Below, one piece after another: positions 23,455 through 36,247 of a stretch of 64,000 bases of DNA. The notes beneath the pieces were generated by a model. The model did no database searches. It was given only the letters and a program-made list of their open reading frames with translations, and was not told the origin of the DNA. Position numbers and translations under genes: made by a program. Each line of letters opens with the position of its first letter. The first letter of the stretch is position 1. This stretch comes from Basidiobolus meristosporus CBS 931.73 (lineage: Eukaryota; Basidiobolomycota; Basidiobolomycetes; Basidiobolales; Basidiobolaceae), in assembly GCA_002104905.1 (NCBI GenBank), contig MCFE01000179.1:1-64000 (forward strand), read 5' to 3'.

Positions 23455-24874
23455 TCAAGCTGAGGCCATGATGGCCTCAATCTCATCAATTTCCTTGGGT
23501 GCAGTGGTGAGGTTTTCAATGGAGTCTTCCTTGATCACCACGTTATCTTCGATACGAACTCCACCTACCGAGCGGAATCTATCGAGGGTAGGGATATCAA
23601 AGAACTTGGCGGTTTCAGGGTTTTTGAGGAAGGGCTCGATGATGGCATCACAGAAGTAGACACCAGGCTCAACGGTGACAACCATTCCGGGCTTCAGTTC
23701 ACGACGCATACGCAAGTAACGAATTCCTGGTTCGTCAATTCTCTCAACACCCTTGGGGTAACCACCGACATCATGGGTATCGATACCAATAGAGTGGCCG
23801 AGACCATGAGGATAGAAAGCCGCAGGGACGTGATGAGCAATCATCTCCTCAACGTCACCAGTGAGGATACCGCATTTCTTTAGACCCTCACAAGCGATGC
23901 GATTGGCAAGGCGATGCATGTCTTCCCACTGAACTCCAGGCTTCAATGCTTGGAGAACCTGCTTTTGCATATCAAGCACGATGCTGTAGATGGTCTTGGC
24001 ATCGTCAGTGAATTTACCACCCACTGGGTAAGCTCTAGTGATATCAGAAGCGTATCTGTGGTATTCACCGCCTGCATCAACCAAGAACAAGAGTTGGCCA
24101 TCGGTCATTTCACAGTTGTTACGGCCATAATGCAAGGTAGCAGCGTTCTTGCTGTAAGCCATGATTGGAAGGTAGGCTTGACGCATGGATCCGCGACGGT
24201 TGCATTCATACTCGAAAAGGGCTTGCATCTCACGCTCGTTCATGCCAGGCTTGATATTCTTCATGAGGGCTAAATGAGCCTCGCTCGAGATTTGGTTGGA
24301 TACACGCATGATTTCGAGCTCAAACTCGGACTTGTACATGCGGGCTTCTTCAAGAGCTTCGGTAAGCTTGGAGTCATCGGCTTGGAAATCCCCCAAGTGG
24401 GTAACATCGGTTCCGGTCAACACGTGAATGATGCTAGGGGACAGATTCTTCAAAGTGTCGACCAACTCGTCGGTATATTTGACTTCATCTACGTCATATC
24501 TTTGCTTGAGCTGATCATTGGTTTCGGGTTGGCCAATCCAAACAATGTCATCCTCGGGGACTCTAGGAGCGAAAAGGATGGCCTTATCACCAGCGATATC
24601 ATAGACGAACTCGTACTCTGGTTGCTCGACACCAGTCATGTAGAAGAAATGAGGGTCCTGGTTGAAGGGCATATCCTACATTGGAAATGGGAAAGGTCAG
24701 TGGAACCGTTTTTCAGGTACATGGGCCAAAAGGGCCACCTACAGTGTCAGTGTCAAACTTGAAGGTGTTGATGTGACCCTTGAGATAGATAGCACCAGAG
24801 GCGACGCCAAGGTTCTTGGCAACCTTGCGGTTGTTGATCTTGGAATTGTAAAAGAATTCACTTGTGTTGACCAT
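23455..24874 (-). CDS. PEPD: Xaa-Pro dipeptidase (prolidase, family M24B)
   Basis: Minus-strand exons: 24743-24874 and 23455-24675 (450 aa). The N-terminal domain has the family's YLKGHINTFKFDTDTDMPFN and HFFYMTGV stretches. The C-terminal pita-bread domain carries all five metal ligands: the two Asp in LVDAGGEYHRYASDITRAYP, the His in HGLGHSIGIDTHDVGG, and the Glu in VTVEPGVYF and in GGVRIEDNVV. It should hydrolyse X-Pro dipeptides in the cytosol using two Mn ions, completing proline recycling; this is functionally downstream of dipeptidyl peptidases such as the neighbouring DPP4. Introns GTAGGT...GTAG. A TATA-like box is at 24941-24949, about 70 bp upstream. It is about 40 residues shorter than human PEPD, mostly at the termini. 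Confidence 0.95.
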
Positions 24875-25885
24875 ATTGTAATCAGTAGACCAAAATCAAA
24901 TTGACCAGGTGGCTCCAGCATCCTCCGCACTGACAGGTGCCTTTTTATACCCATGTTCCCAGTCAGACAAAATTTTGGTGGTAGCTATTTGTCAATATTT
25001 CCTCGATAAGCTTAACAGGCTTTCCCCAAAAATTATCTGTTTTTCGGGCGAAATTATTGGACAATTCTTACCACTTACCCAGTAGAGGTAACGGCGGGAG
25101 GGGTAAAGAAGGTACGGTGTAGATCCTTAAGATAGTATCGCTGAATTGAATTCTTCCGGGGAATAATAGGACCAGAGTCAGCTAACGTGGGTATTCCAAA
25201 CTGAGAAGCATGATGTGAATCAAGCGTGGGACTTATTGAATGTCATGCCAATTTCCCTTGCACAAAGAATATTCACACACTAGGCATTTGATGGATAATG
25301 GAATCACCCACACCATGAAGTCATCTGTCGCTTATACCCTGCTTGCTGAAACAGATTGGAATCATGGGATTTCCCAAACGAAATTGCCGAAGTTCCTTAC
25401 CTCGATATAGATGGTTGCCAGTAGGGCGAATGCTTTAATTGGAATCAATCCCGACTCATCTGGCTCAAAACACCAGCAACCATTATTCATCTAATGATGA
25501 AAAGTTGTGAGCTTCTATTTTAGTCCTGTGCTACTACCAGATTGGGCCCCCAATCGCTAAATCCTATACTCTGGACCCGCCTTGTTCCACTGGATTTACA
25601 TCATGATGATACGAATCCCTGATCAATGAAGCGCTGTAGACACATCATTGGTACCAGGCATTTGTTGCTGGCGGGGATCTCTCCGAAGGATTGATCCCTT
25701 CAAAGATTAGATCGATTAATTGTGATGGATCGAGCGAGGCTGGTATCAGGTTGGTTTATTCTTATGAAGAGGTGATTTATATTCACTGTTGGTATTTTCC
25801 AAAGTATGGACAAGTGGATGGATTGCTTCCAAAAATTCCATGTTGTGTTCGGATTGAAATCCTATGAAGATTGTACACGAAGTAT
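24875..25885. other. intergenic
   Basis: About 1 kb between prolidase and the first DPP4 gene; apart from the TATA-like box nothing is supported. Short open frames are chance. Confidence 0.4.
24941..24949 (-). promoter_or_regulatory. TATA-like box of the prolidase gene
   Basis: GTATAAAAA on the minus strand about 70 bp upstream of the prolidase ATG. Confidence 0.5.
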
Positions 25886-28431
25886 TTACTCCGGCCTGGC
25901 GCCATATAATGTTTCTTCCAGCTTGATGTCGATGTTATCGGTATCGAACAGGTTGAACTTGTCGGCCAAAAAGTTTACAATACGGAAGTAGATTCCCTCA
26001 GTGGCATTGCGAATGTTGATGCTATGATCCGAATCGGTGAATGATTGGAAGCGATAGCGATGAACCTTGGCCATGGTCAATGTATCCACCAGATTCAAGG
26101 AGTTCTGGAAGTGAACATTGTCGTCACCTGTGCCGTGGACCAGCAGGTAGTCTGCGTGATGGAATCCAGTCATGTTTCGGATTCCGGCCTCCTCGTAGCC
26201 CTCAGGGTTGTCCTGTGGTGTGGACATGTATCGCTCGGTGTACACCGAGTCATAGAGCTTCCAGTCGGTTACTGGTGCCACGGAAATACCGGCTTTGAAG
26301 ACCTGGGTGTCAGTCTCCAGCACCTTTCCGGTCATGTACCCGCCATACGACCAGCCCCAAATGGCGACATTCTCGGGGTTGACGTAGGGGAGCTGCTTCC
26401 AGTACTTCCCGGCATTCACCTGATCAATGGCCTCATACCGGCCAAGGTGGCCGCACACTGGTGAGCGGAATTTGCGGCCCTTGAATGCAGTACCACGTCC
26501 ATCCACCTTCACGATGATTACGTTCGACCATGGCGCAGCGGTGAGGAAGTCATCAAAGCCGAGTCGGAAGTTACGCGTGACATAGTTGGAGTTTGGCCCA
26601 CCGTAGACATGGAACAGTACGTTGTACTTATGGCGAGCCGACTCCTGGAAATCCGGTGGCAGAATCTCCATCGTGTTGAGCTCCACCCCGTCTACCGTAA
26701 TCTTCTTGTAGCGACGAGTGGAGACCTTGTAGTTCGCCAACACCTTTTGCAACGCGCTATTGTCCTCCAGCACTCTCTCAAACTTGCTATCGTCAATGGA
26801 GTACAGCTTCGACCATGGGATCTGGGGTCCAAGATACTTCAAGATGTAGTATCCCTTGTTGTTCGAGAAAGCCGCACTGAATGCCCCTCCTCTGACCTTC
26901 GGGGAGAGCTGTTTCTTCCTACCTCCGAAGCTCACGCTGAACACGTGTGGTTCGGTAGAGTCGATCTCGGTGCTTGTGTAGTACACTTGGCCTCGGACGG
27001 CGTCAACCCCAAGAATGCTGTTCACCTCCCATTCGCCCCGTGTGAGGTACACTGGCTTCTCCGCCGTGACGGGGGTGTAGAGTGCTAGATGCTTGTACCC
27101 GCTGTGCTCTACGATGTCGATATAGCCCCCTTCCTGGACCCCGGTGGTGCCGTTGGCTGGAACATAGCTTACCGCCTGATGCCAGTCCAGCCATCCTTCA
27201 TCCGTGGCCGCCTCGCGTCTGGTAAGCTTGGCCATGCCCGACTGTCCGTCCACAATGAAGATCCAATGCTTGTTCTGGATCCTGTTGCTCACCCGCACAA
27301 GCAAGAGGTCATCCTTCTCCGTGAGCCACTTCACCTCCCCAATGATCATCTCCGCTGGGTCCAGGCCATCAGTGGCTGGGAACTCCACTGCCAATGGTCC
27401 ATTCTCCGCGTTCAGATGGTAGATGTGCAGCGACACTGTTGGGTTGGGGTAGCCTGCCTTCGGATATCTTATGATCACCTCGCTTGGGTAAGAGTCACTC
27501 ATATTCCCCGGGTGATACACTGGCATGCGGAACTCCGGGACGGTTGTCTCGTTCAATCGCAGGAATGCGATTGCTTGGCTTCCAGGTGACCACCATTGTG
27601 CGTAATTGCTGCTGAATACCTCCTCCTCGTACACCCAATCCGGGACTCCATTGAACACCGTGGCCGTGCCATCCTTGGTCACTCTAACTTCGCTCTTGAG
27701 GTCGGTAACATACAGGTCGTTGTCCCGAACGAAGGACAGATGGGTACTGTCGGTGCTCCAAGTGGCATAGGTAATGTCGGGTTTGCCAGAATCTGTGGTC
27801 AACGGAGTGGTCTTCTTCGTCTCGATATCATATACCCAGTACTTGGCATAGTAGGAGTGACGCCATTGCTGGGTTATTCAGGCGACAATGGAAAAAAGAT
27901 CGAGGAATTTGGTTAGCAAGCAATTCTGAACAACTGAGATCTGAAGATTCCTCGCTTTAATAGGGCGATTTCATCTCGGTATTAATTAGCGTTCCTTACC
28001 TTTATGTGGTCGGTAGCGTAGAGCACTTGTTTCTTGTTAGGCGAAAGCTCATAGTCAAAGTAATCAAGCGGCTTGCTGTCAAGGCCAAGTACATCGGCTC
28101 CCTTGACGAGGGTCTGGGAGTTATTTGATAAGAGGTTGTTGAGGATTATATCTCCGTTAGTAGAGGTGATGTAGGTTCCATCCTCTCCGTTTAGGCCCTG
28201 TGTCCAGGTAAAACTGGGGGATTTAGCGGTGAGATTTTTGTTTCCGTTGATGAAATCGCTCCAAGTAAATACTAGTTTTTTGCCTTGAGTTTGCTCTGCA
28301 TGCGAAAAAGGGAGTTAGGGTTTCTGCTCGTCCTATTCAAGCATGGACCTGGATTTTATTTGCGTACCTTGGGCTTTAGAAGAACTAACAATGGCGATGA
28401 ATATCAAGGTCAGCTTGGTAGACCAGATCAT
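25886..28431 (-). CDS. DPP4: secreted dipeptidyl peptidase IV (family S9B), copy 1
   Basis: Minus-strand exons: 28368-28431, 28000-28295, 25886-27868 (780 aa). Exon 1 encodes a signal peptide (MIWSTKLTLIFIAIVSSSKA), so the enzyme should be secreted rather than membrane-anchored like Ste13. The beta-propeller carries the double-Glu motif that binds the substrate N-terminus (DWVYEEEVFSS). The hydrolase domain has the catalytic Ser in GWSYGGY (about residue 628), Asp in GTGDDNVHF (about 702) and His in DSDHSI (about 735). It removes X-Pro or X-Ala dipeptides from peptide N-termini, so it feeds the prolidase reaction. The 1.98-kb third exon is nearly identical to that of copy 2 at 54505-56487 except for its last ~35 codons. 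Confidence 0.95.
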
Positions 28432-30450
28432 TGTAGTGTTGACTGGGTGCTGGATGAGCTGGACTTGGCATGCAGTATACCTTAAATACTCGGGAGATGG
28501 AACACGCAGCGATAGATGTGGGAAAGCATCATACAGACCATAGTTGACGTTAGGGAATATTCGCGTTACACGTCTCCGAGCCACTCAAGATTCTCCCAGG
28601 TGAATGGTTGGCTGACGAAGTAGTAACCTTATTGCATATGCGGTAGCTTTCCTACAATATCCAGCTCACAAATCGGTACAAGTCCCGGCAGGTTCGTAAA
28701 CCACCGATTTTCACAGCCATCCATGAGTAATCACTCGACGCACGCATTTGGAAAAGCAGTCATTCAATTTCTTATTCCAGATCCGAGTTTTTTGGAGCGA
28801 CTAAAACTTGGCAAACCCAGTTAGCGGTGGGCATTTTTTTTTGGAACCATCCGACATTTCATGCGTGGGCATCGGTAGGGAAACAATCACGCGATATCCT
28901 CACTCGGCTCTATTAAGATAGCAACGATAAGAGTCTCGAGATATCACCGTTGATCATGGTTGCTTGGGATAAGTCCGTGAATCACATCTGACCATACATA
29001 AGCTTAAATGTGGGAACATCAATCGGTTCGCCGCCATGATGGAATCCAACCATCGTCACACAAGATTTCACTTGACGATAACCATAATACTGGATGCGAT
29101 GGAAGTCACACGCCTCGTTCGGAAGGTGCGACCAAGGCTCCGCTCTGTTTCGGCCGTATCCCAAAATAGCTCGCGCTCCAAGAAATTTCGCATTGGACTA
29201 CTGCCCGAGTCAACCTGAATCCCCGTCCACAAAAACAAGCTTCTATATCAAAGCAAAAGTTCCCTTTAGATCCATATCATCCTGATCCCAATTTAACCAT
29301 CTCCAGTACGATGTTGATCCCCAGCATCACCTAGTCCGGTTATTGGGGGTCCCGCCATCCCACCATATCAGGTTGCTAGTGAACAGCCACGGGAACGAGT
29401 GGAACTCCATGCTCACCCCGCAGCGACAAGCTCCTGTGCTCGGTCAAACTGGATTGTGCCGCATTAGAAAGGGGGATAAAGTGTGATGTGGTAATTCATA
29501 ATTTAGTCCAGAAGCAGCTCTCTGGTTGCACACACCACCTGACGCTGACGATGAGAATCCGGATGTATGGACTCCAGTCATGCAGACTAATCAATTAGAT
29601 GAGAGGCAACAGTGATGGAAATGGTTACATGTAGAGTGAATATTTCCCCATTGAGGTCTAACATGCAAATGTTTAGGGCTATACCATCTGACACACGCCC
29701 TCAATAGAATCCGTTTGGTTTAGCCCGATTCACCACCTCACTGGTTGCAGGCAGTGCAGGCCGACGAGGTAACCAGAGGATGTGTTTCGTGTGTGCCTGG
29801 CAACATCAGATAGCATTGTGATGATCTAAGGAAGATGGGCATCGTCTCCAGAGCCTCGCCAAACCACACCGTGGTGGTTGACGAGGCATTCCTAAGAGAT
29901 ATAGATTCATGTGCCGTTCTGGAATAAATCATCGAAATCTAGAAATTACCACCAGTTGGTGCCATCTCAATCCAACCGAGTGATTGGAATTGTCCGAGAG
30001 GCATCTGAAACCGAGGCTGCCAAATCTGCCGACCTGTCGCAAAAAGGTTGAGCAGGCACCTAATTGTATAGGTAGCAGATTCCCACACTGGAGCAAGTAT
30101 CCTTCTCCATGATGATGCTCTTGCAGATTGTATCCGTGTTGATCAAGGATGACTCAGCAGACACTCTACTCGATCTACCATCCAAAGCCATCTAAATCCG
30201 CTTCTTAGTGGATATTCCTTCTTCTAAATGCTCAGAGGTGGGCGATTTGCTCCCTCCTGATGGTATTGACCCGCATTGCGCTGAAGTTGCAACCCACTCC
30301 ATGCCCACGCCAGGTTGAGGCATCCATAAGGGTGGACGTTGTTGTGGGGATATCATTGCTGATCTTGGTTGTGATCGGGGAGCCCTAGGGACATGACCCA
30401 TGAATTTCTGGTATCAAGTATACTTGATGAGCATCTGGGATGAGATTACT
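28432..30450. other. intergenic, transition to the transposon island
   Basis: About 2 kb with higher GC than the island to the right and no transposon sequence that I can identify. Short open frames (e.g. 29738-29932 minus, 30192-30401 minus) lack recognisable features. It could be the relic of a gene, but I see no frame-consistent exon series. Confidence 0.35.
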
Positions 30451-31923
30451 ACTGCAATCAACTGCCTGGTCAGCATCTATCAACATTTGGCCACCATTGT
30501 TGTGCATCAATAATGGTACAATGTTCCTTTGTTATTGCATTGGGAAATGTTGCATTCTGGCCTGTCATAGGGCTGCCTGAGCTCCTTCTTTGTAGCAATG
30601 ATGTTACTCTCTCTACCTAGGATAGTGATTGCACATCAAACATTGTCCATTTAATCTGTCTCCAAAAAAAATTCTGGTTTCCAAGCTGTTACATCTATCC
30701 ATTTGGCCACTGCCTCCAATTGCCACATTAATGCTTTTGTATGGGCTGACATCATACTTGAGAATGATGGTGGCAGTGGTGTTATTATGGAAATTTGCTG
30801 GTCTTCTATTGGAGTTGGTGTGTTTACTATGTTCGCATCTGCAGATATCCTCAAATGGCTATCTGACTGAGAGCCCAAGGATCACATGTTATTATCTTTA
30901 GAGAGCACACTGCTGGCATGGCTTTTTTGATGTAGCTCCGCTTGTTGCACTTAATGTTAAAGCAAGGTGTTATCCAACAGTTCTTCTACTGCTGTTTACT
31001 ATAGGGCTTAGGTAGAAGCCAGAGGACTTTGCATGACTTTTTGCTGGCCCAAATACTGGAGAAAGGTAAACAAAAGGGGATATACAATCACATATGCAGC
31101 TGTACATGTTGCCACTGCCTTTATAAATGGCTATCATAGAGTACTGTCATCTGATCTTACATTCTGACAGGGGATTGACTAATATGCAAGAATGCTGCAA
31201 GCTCACATGAAAATTGACAGAATGCAATATAATACACTATATTGATATATATCAGCCTATTTGCCTCATGAGCAACATTACTTCAAGTCAGCATTGCAAG
31301 TGAAGAGAAAATAGACCATGAACATATTCTATCAGACCTCTCAGTAATCAGGCAAATAAACCACTCACAAAGGCCTACAAAGATCTTGGCCAATATTTAG
31401 TTACACAAGCCCTACTTGTATACTGATCAATTACTACAGTATTGGCATCCTATGGAAAATATCATACCTGGAATTCATCTGATAATCAGCAGTATTTGAC
31501 TAGTGGTCCACTGGTATTTTGCTGGTACTCAAATGATGCCTTTCCATCAAAGTTTCAGTTGCAGTTTTTGGGGGAAATTGTGAACAACTGATTGCCAGAT
31601 TTTGTACAAATGCTAGTTGGCCCAGTCTCTAAGTAGAAGATGTAGTTGCTTGTCTACCAAGTGGCTAGTACCTGAGATATCAAGAGTTGTCAATTTTGAG
31701 AAACTTGAAATTCAGCTAATATTACAAAACACTCTGCTAGCCATTTTTTATTTTTCTCTTTGGGATATAATCTTACTGGCCATCATATACTGCACTTACA
31801 GCACCCTGCTGCACTTGCCAGCTAGCATAATCAAATATTGGAGAGTATGGGATGCCTTCTAGCTCACCTCAACCTTGGCAACATAGCCCATACACTGATA
31901 GCACTGAAAAATCCCCACAAATA
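30451..31923. repeat. AT-rich repeat-like DNA, unclassified
   Basis: Composition changes to AT-rich with frequent short CAGCA/TGCTG words. No intact frame; the longest chance frames are 80-90 codons. Presumably decayed transposon sequence, family unknown. Confidence 0.4.
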
Positions 31924-32269
31924 GCTGCAATAGTTTGGACAATATTGGAAGTGATCAAGAGTTCAAGTAGATTATATGACTTTCACTTAATGACTCATTG
32001 AATGTGAAAGTAATATATATACTTTCACATGATCTTGTCCAAAAAAGTGTGTAGAATATGCTCAGGAAGGTCTCAATAGCATGTTTGCAAAGTTTGGAGC
32101 TTTTTGGACAACTTCAAGAACTTTCATGGTCTGGGTGCCTGATGTTTTGGTCAAATTATATGACGTAAGTTCCAACAGAGAACTTGGTCAGAATTTGTCA
32201 AGACTTGTAGGTGATAATCTAAGCAACTAAGTTAGGTGAATATTTAGGCATATACCAATATTCTCAACA
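31924..32269 (-). repeat. copia-family solo LTR (minus orientation)
   Basis: About 346 bp aligning end to end, with many mismatches, to the LTR at 42038-42385; it ends in CAACA on the plus strand. No internal element sequence flanks it. Confidence 0.7.
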
Positions 32270-32306
32270 CCAATGGGCTGCAAGTCTTTCTCCTTTCAAA
32301 TCTATT

Positions 32307-32655
32307 TGTTGTAAATATTCTTAATTCCACCCAAACAATCACCTAACTTGATCATTTAGATCATTACCTACAAATCTTATAAAATGCTGACCAAATTCCT
32401 TGTTGGTATTTACTTAGAATATGTTTACCAAAATATCAGGTACCCAGAACATGAGAATTCTCAAAGTTGTCCAAACAGCCCCAAACTTTGCACACATGCT
32501 CTTGAGAACTTTTTAAACCTACTCTACAGGCTTGACATGTCAGTATCATGTACAAGTATAAATATTACTTTTACATTCAACAGATCATCAAGTGAAAACC
32601 ACATAATCTGTTTATTCTCCCATTCACCTCCAATATCTCCAAAGCTCCTACAAGA
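32307..32655 (+). repeat. copia-family solo LTR (plus orientation)
   Basis: Starts TGTTGTAAAT, contains the family's TATAAATA promoter segment and ends near CTCCTACAA. It faces the LTR at 31924-32269 in inverted orientation, with 37 bp between them. Confidence 0.72.
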
Positions 32656-34308
32656 CTGTCAACTGTTCTGTTTATGGAAAATACTATGGCCATGTGTTTG
32701 GAACTAATCTAAAAAGGGAATCCAGATCCTGTGTACCAGCTGTGATAGTACCAGTAAGCTCAAATCTTTGCCCCTTTTAAACACTTTATAGCAGAATCCT
32801 GACTGTGTTTTGGTGTCTGGACAGCCAAATATGGTAAGAAAATTAAGCTGGTTAGATGACCTTATTGCAGACTTCAATTGATACTCTAGTAGTACTATAA
32901 CCACCTTCATTATTTTGACAGGGTCAAATTAGCCAATACTTATAGTTGCTTTATTTGGCAAGAATCTTGATAGTGTAAGGTAGGCTTAAAGTATACCACT
33001 GATGGCATTGTGATGGATATATGGTAGGCAATTGCTGCTGCTAAATAACACAACCATACATATTTACCCAGTGTTAATGGACATTTCTTCTGCCTTTTAG
33101 CTACCAGCAAATCTAACTGTGATATCATGCATCTTAATTCTTTTACCCACAGTTACTCCCTAAGAGAAAAAGCTTAGAAAAGGCTGGTAAATACTGTCAT
33201 AATATCTGCCTAATTCCAACTTTCCCAAAACTTACAACAGTCATTATCCCAGGCACTACCCTCACAGTAGACAAGCTGATATCCTTTACACAGGGAGACT
33301 AGGCCAACTGGCACAACTAAAAAGTTTGGTAATCAGATTCTCATTACTACAATCAAACACTGCTACTGGAAATTTGGAGCAGAAGCACTAGCAGAATACC
33401 AGCAAAATAACATCAAAATATCAGCTCAATACTGGCTAAATATTTAATGGGTTCCAACCATGATGTCATTCATATGATACTATAGAAATTCTACTCAGCA
33501 CCTGAATTAAAATGTCCTTGCCACCTGCTTATTGACCTCAACATATATGCACACCTAAAGAAACTTATACACTGATATCATTGCACCTTTACAGTATCTC
33601 AGAGCAATGGTTGCAAGGTAGGTATATATCTAGTATAGCTGGTAACATGTAAATATTGAAAGCATATGTTTGATAGCCACCACATTGGTCATTAATACAT
33701 CCTTAATATCCACAGACTACCTCTCAGTATCTGTCCAGTTCACTCCTTCTAATTGCAGAATTCTAGTCCTTTTTGTAGATGTTGGCCTGTTGTTTTGGAT
33801 ACATGTCACATTGAAAGGTCTTGAAGTTGGCTTCTGCCTAGAAGATACCTATTGGTCTTTGATTAAGCAGTTCTAATAGCAATGAATTGAGTGTTGCATC
33901 TAACCTGGCCTTCTCTAACATAATATAGTGCCCATGTGCCATACAAGGTAAAAATTAACAAGGAATGGCAAAGATTATCATAACATCAGCTGGGTACCAG
34001 GGTTCTCAAAACTGGTGAAGCTGAATACATCAGTTACTAGACGTGAGTCAGAGAGGTAGACAGGCATTACTTGAGGAGACTAGGATAATTAGGATTTATA
34101 CCAATCAGTGTAATCAGTTGAACATTACTTTCACCAAAAATTGCAAGTGAAGTATTATAGAAAAGTGCAAGTTAATATGGGGTTAAAATCCAATGGACTC
34201 TCAGGATTGTAAGACTGCAAGGCTTCTTGATGCCAGTGATATAGGTGTCTTCTGCTGTAAAAGGTCTGTTAATATAGAAGTGATTAGGAGAACCAATATA
34301 TATATAAT
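32656..34308. repeat. AT-rich unclassified repeats
   Basis: No coding frame of substance. Segments around 33140-33440 and 33930-34150 resemble each other and 34975-35300 (shared words such as GGCCAACTGGCA, AATACCAGCA). This suggests a dispersed repeat unit of about 300 bp, family unknown. Confidence 0.4.
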
Positions 34309-34656
34309 TGTTGTAAAATTTGTAATTCCACCTAAATACTCACCTAACTTAGTCACTTAGATCATTACCTTCTAATCCTAGAGAATACTGGCCAAGTTCT
34401 TTGTTGGGACTTACTTGAACTATTTTCACCAAAGTACCAGGTACCCAGAACATGAAAATTCTCAAAGCTGTCCAAACAGCCTCAAACATTGCACACATGT
34501 TCTTAGGACCTTCATAAACCTATTCTTTGTATTTGTTATGCCAAGACCATGTAAAAGTATAAATACTACTTTTACATTCAATAAATCATTAAGTAAGAAT
34601 CACACAATCTACTTGTACTCCCAATCACTTTCAATATCTCCAAGACTCTTACAACA
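34309..34656 (+). repeat. copia-family solo LTR (plus orientation)
   Basis: 348 bp, TGTTGTAA at the left end and TTACAACA at the right end, with a TATAAATA element inside. No internal sequence on either side. Confidence 0.8.
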
Positions 34657-34664
34657 AGTATGGC

Positions 34665-34944
34665 TATCATCTAATGATTTATTGAACAGAAAGGTAGTAT
34701 TTTACTTCTGCATGGTCTTGGCAGCACAAACAGATAAAATATGATACTGCAGGTCCCAAGAATATGTGTGCAAAGCTTGAGGCTGCTTGGACAGGTTTGA
34801 GAAACTTCTTGCTCAGGGTCCCTGATGTTTTGATGAGATTATTTGAAATAAATCCTGACCTGGAGCTTGGTAGGAGCTTTCTGAAATTTACAGGTGATTA
34901 TCTAAGTGACTAGGTTAGGGGAGCATTTAGGAGTAATTACAAAG
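34665..34944 (-). repeat. truncated copia LTR (minus orientation)
   Basis: Begins in mid-LTR at TAATGATTTATTGAA and runs to the LTR's U3 end near ATTACAAAG. It directly follows the plus-oriented LTR with an 8-bp gap, making a second inverted LTR pair. Confidence 0.6.
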
Positions 34945-35294
34945 TTTGTTCTCATTGTGTAGCTGCTGGTCCATAGTCCTCTACTTGGTGCTTCTTAACA
35001 GTAAGAGAAAAAATAGCAAAAGGCCAGGATAATACAAGCATAATGTCAGCAGAATTCCAAGTTTCTCAAAACTGACAGTTCTCAAAATGTCATATACTAG
35101 CCGTTGAGCAGTCAGACAAACATATTCTACAGGAGGAAACTGGGCCAACTGGCATTTATGACAAACTTGATAATTGACAGGCTGCCACTGCCATCAAAAA
35201 TTACAATTGAAAATATGAACAAAAAACACAAGCAAAACACTGCTAGAATACCAGCAGAAAACCAGCTGAATATCAGATGAAACTCAAGCTTGAG
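34945..35294. repeat. AT-rich unclassified repeat
   Basis: Third member of the ~300-bp repeat seen near 33140 and 33930; no coding content. Confidence 0.35.
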
Positions 35295-35480
35295 ACTTTT
35301 CTTTGGGCAAGTATATCTTGAATACATTTGAACTGGCTTAGGGTGAAAGTCTGTGTACTTCTGTCTATGGCAAACTTCATCCCTAGACAGTAGCTGAGCT
35401 GCCTAGATTGAACATTTAAACTTGTTAGATAGGCTAGATTCAGCCCTATGAAAATTATTTTCCTGATGACCTTAATAAAA
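35295..35480 (-). pseudogene. copia reverse-transcriptase fragment
   Basis: Matches, with many changes, the RT segment of element C near 44770-44900 (shared run TACTTCTGTCTAT and flanking bases). Orphan fragment with no frame left. Confidence 0.5.
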
Positions 35481-35579
35481 CCTAGATTAACTTAAATGGA
35501 CCTAACCAGCTGATATATTCAGATGCCTTATATAAGAAGATATTAAAAGTGTTTTGATGTCCTTAATTTAGACCTCTGT

Positions 35580-35900
35580 GGGCATCATAACTGCAGTATA
35601 GCAGCTTACAGCTAGTTTGGTATAAGGCTACCATACAAGTATGCAAATGATGTTTTGTTTTTTACCTCCCATCTCCCCATTCTTGCATTCACTATAGATT
35701 CATCCCTCTTTATTTGCTTGCCCACTATTACTATGGATATTTCATATATAGCCTGAATAAAAAAACTATGGCCACCTGCTGCAATTGACACACTTCCATC
35801 ACCTCAATTTACAGCTTTTCAGTGTGACTCTTGCAAAGTCACCATATGCCTTGTATTACTGGTAGCACATACATGGTGCAAACATATGCTTGGTTGTAGC
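35580..35900. repeat. dispersed repeat shared with 61345-61720
   Basis: The two segments share long ungapped similarity (e.g. the blocks around TTTGCTTGCCCAC, CCATATGCC and CAAACATATGCTT). Family unknown. Confidence 0.5.
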
Positions 35901-36247
35901 TGTTGTAAGAGTCTTGGAGATATTGGAAGTGTTTGGGAGAACAAGTAGATTATTTGGTTTTCACTTGATGATTTATTGAATGTAAAAGTAGTATTTATAC
36001 TTTTACATAGTCTTGGCATAGTAAGCACTTAGATTAGGTTTAGGAAAGCTCCAAGAACATGTGTGTAAAGATAAGGGCTGTTTGGACAACTTTGAGAATT
36101 TTTATATTTTGGGTATCAGATATTTTGGTGAAAATATTAAAGCAAATCCCAGCAAGGAATTTGGTCAGTATTCTCTAGGACTTAGTGTTAATGATCTAAG
36201 TAACCAAGCTAGATGAATATTTAGGTAGAATTACAATCTTTATAACA
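35901..36247 (-). repeat. 3' LTR of copia element A
   Basis: Starts TGTTGTAAGAG, ends TTTATAACA. A polypurine tract (minus strand AGTTGAGTGGGAG) lies directly inside at 36248-36262, identifying this as the 3' LTR of a minus-strand element. Confidence 0.8.

Noticed and set aside
26041-27916. Long open frames antisense to DPP4 copy 1 (and 54445-56454 for copy 2)
   Set aside because: They mirror the codon structure of a high-GC coding exon on the other strand; their translations lack family features and differ between copies only where the sense strand has silent changes.
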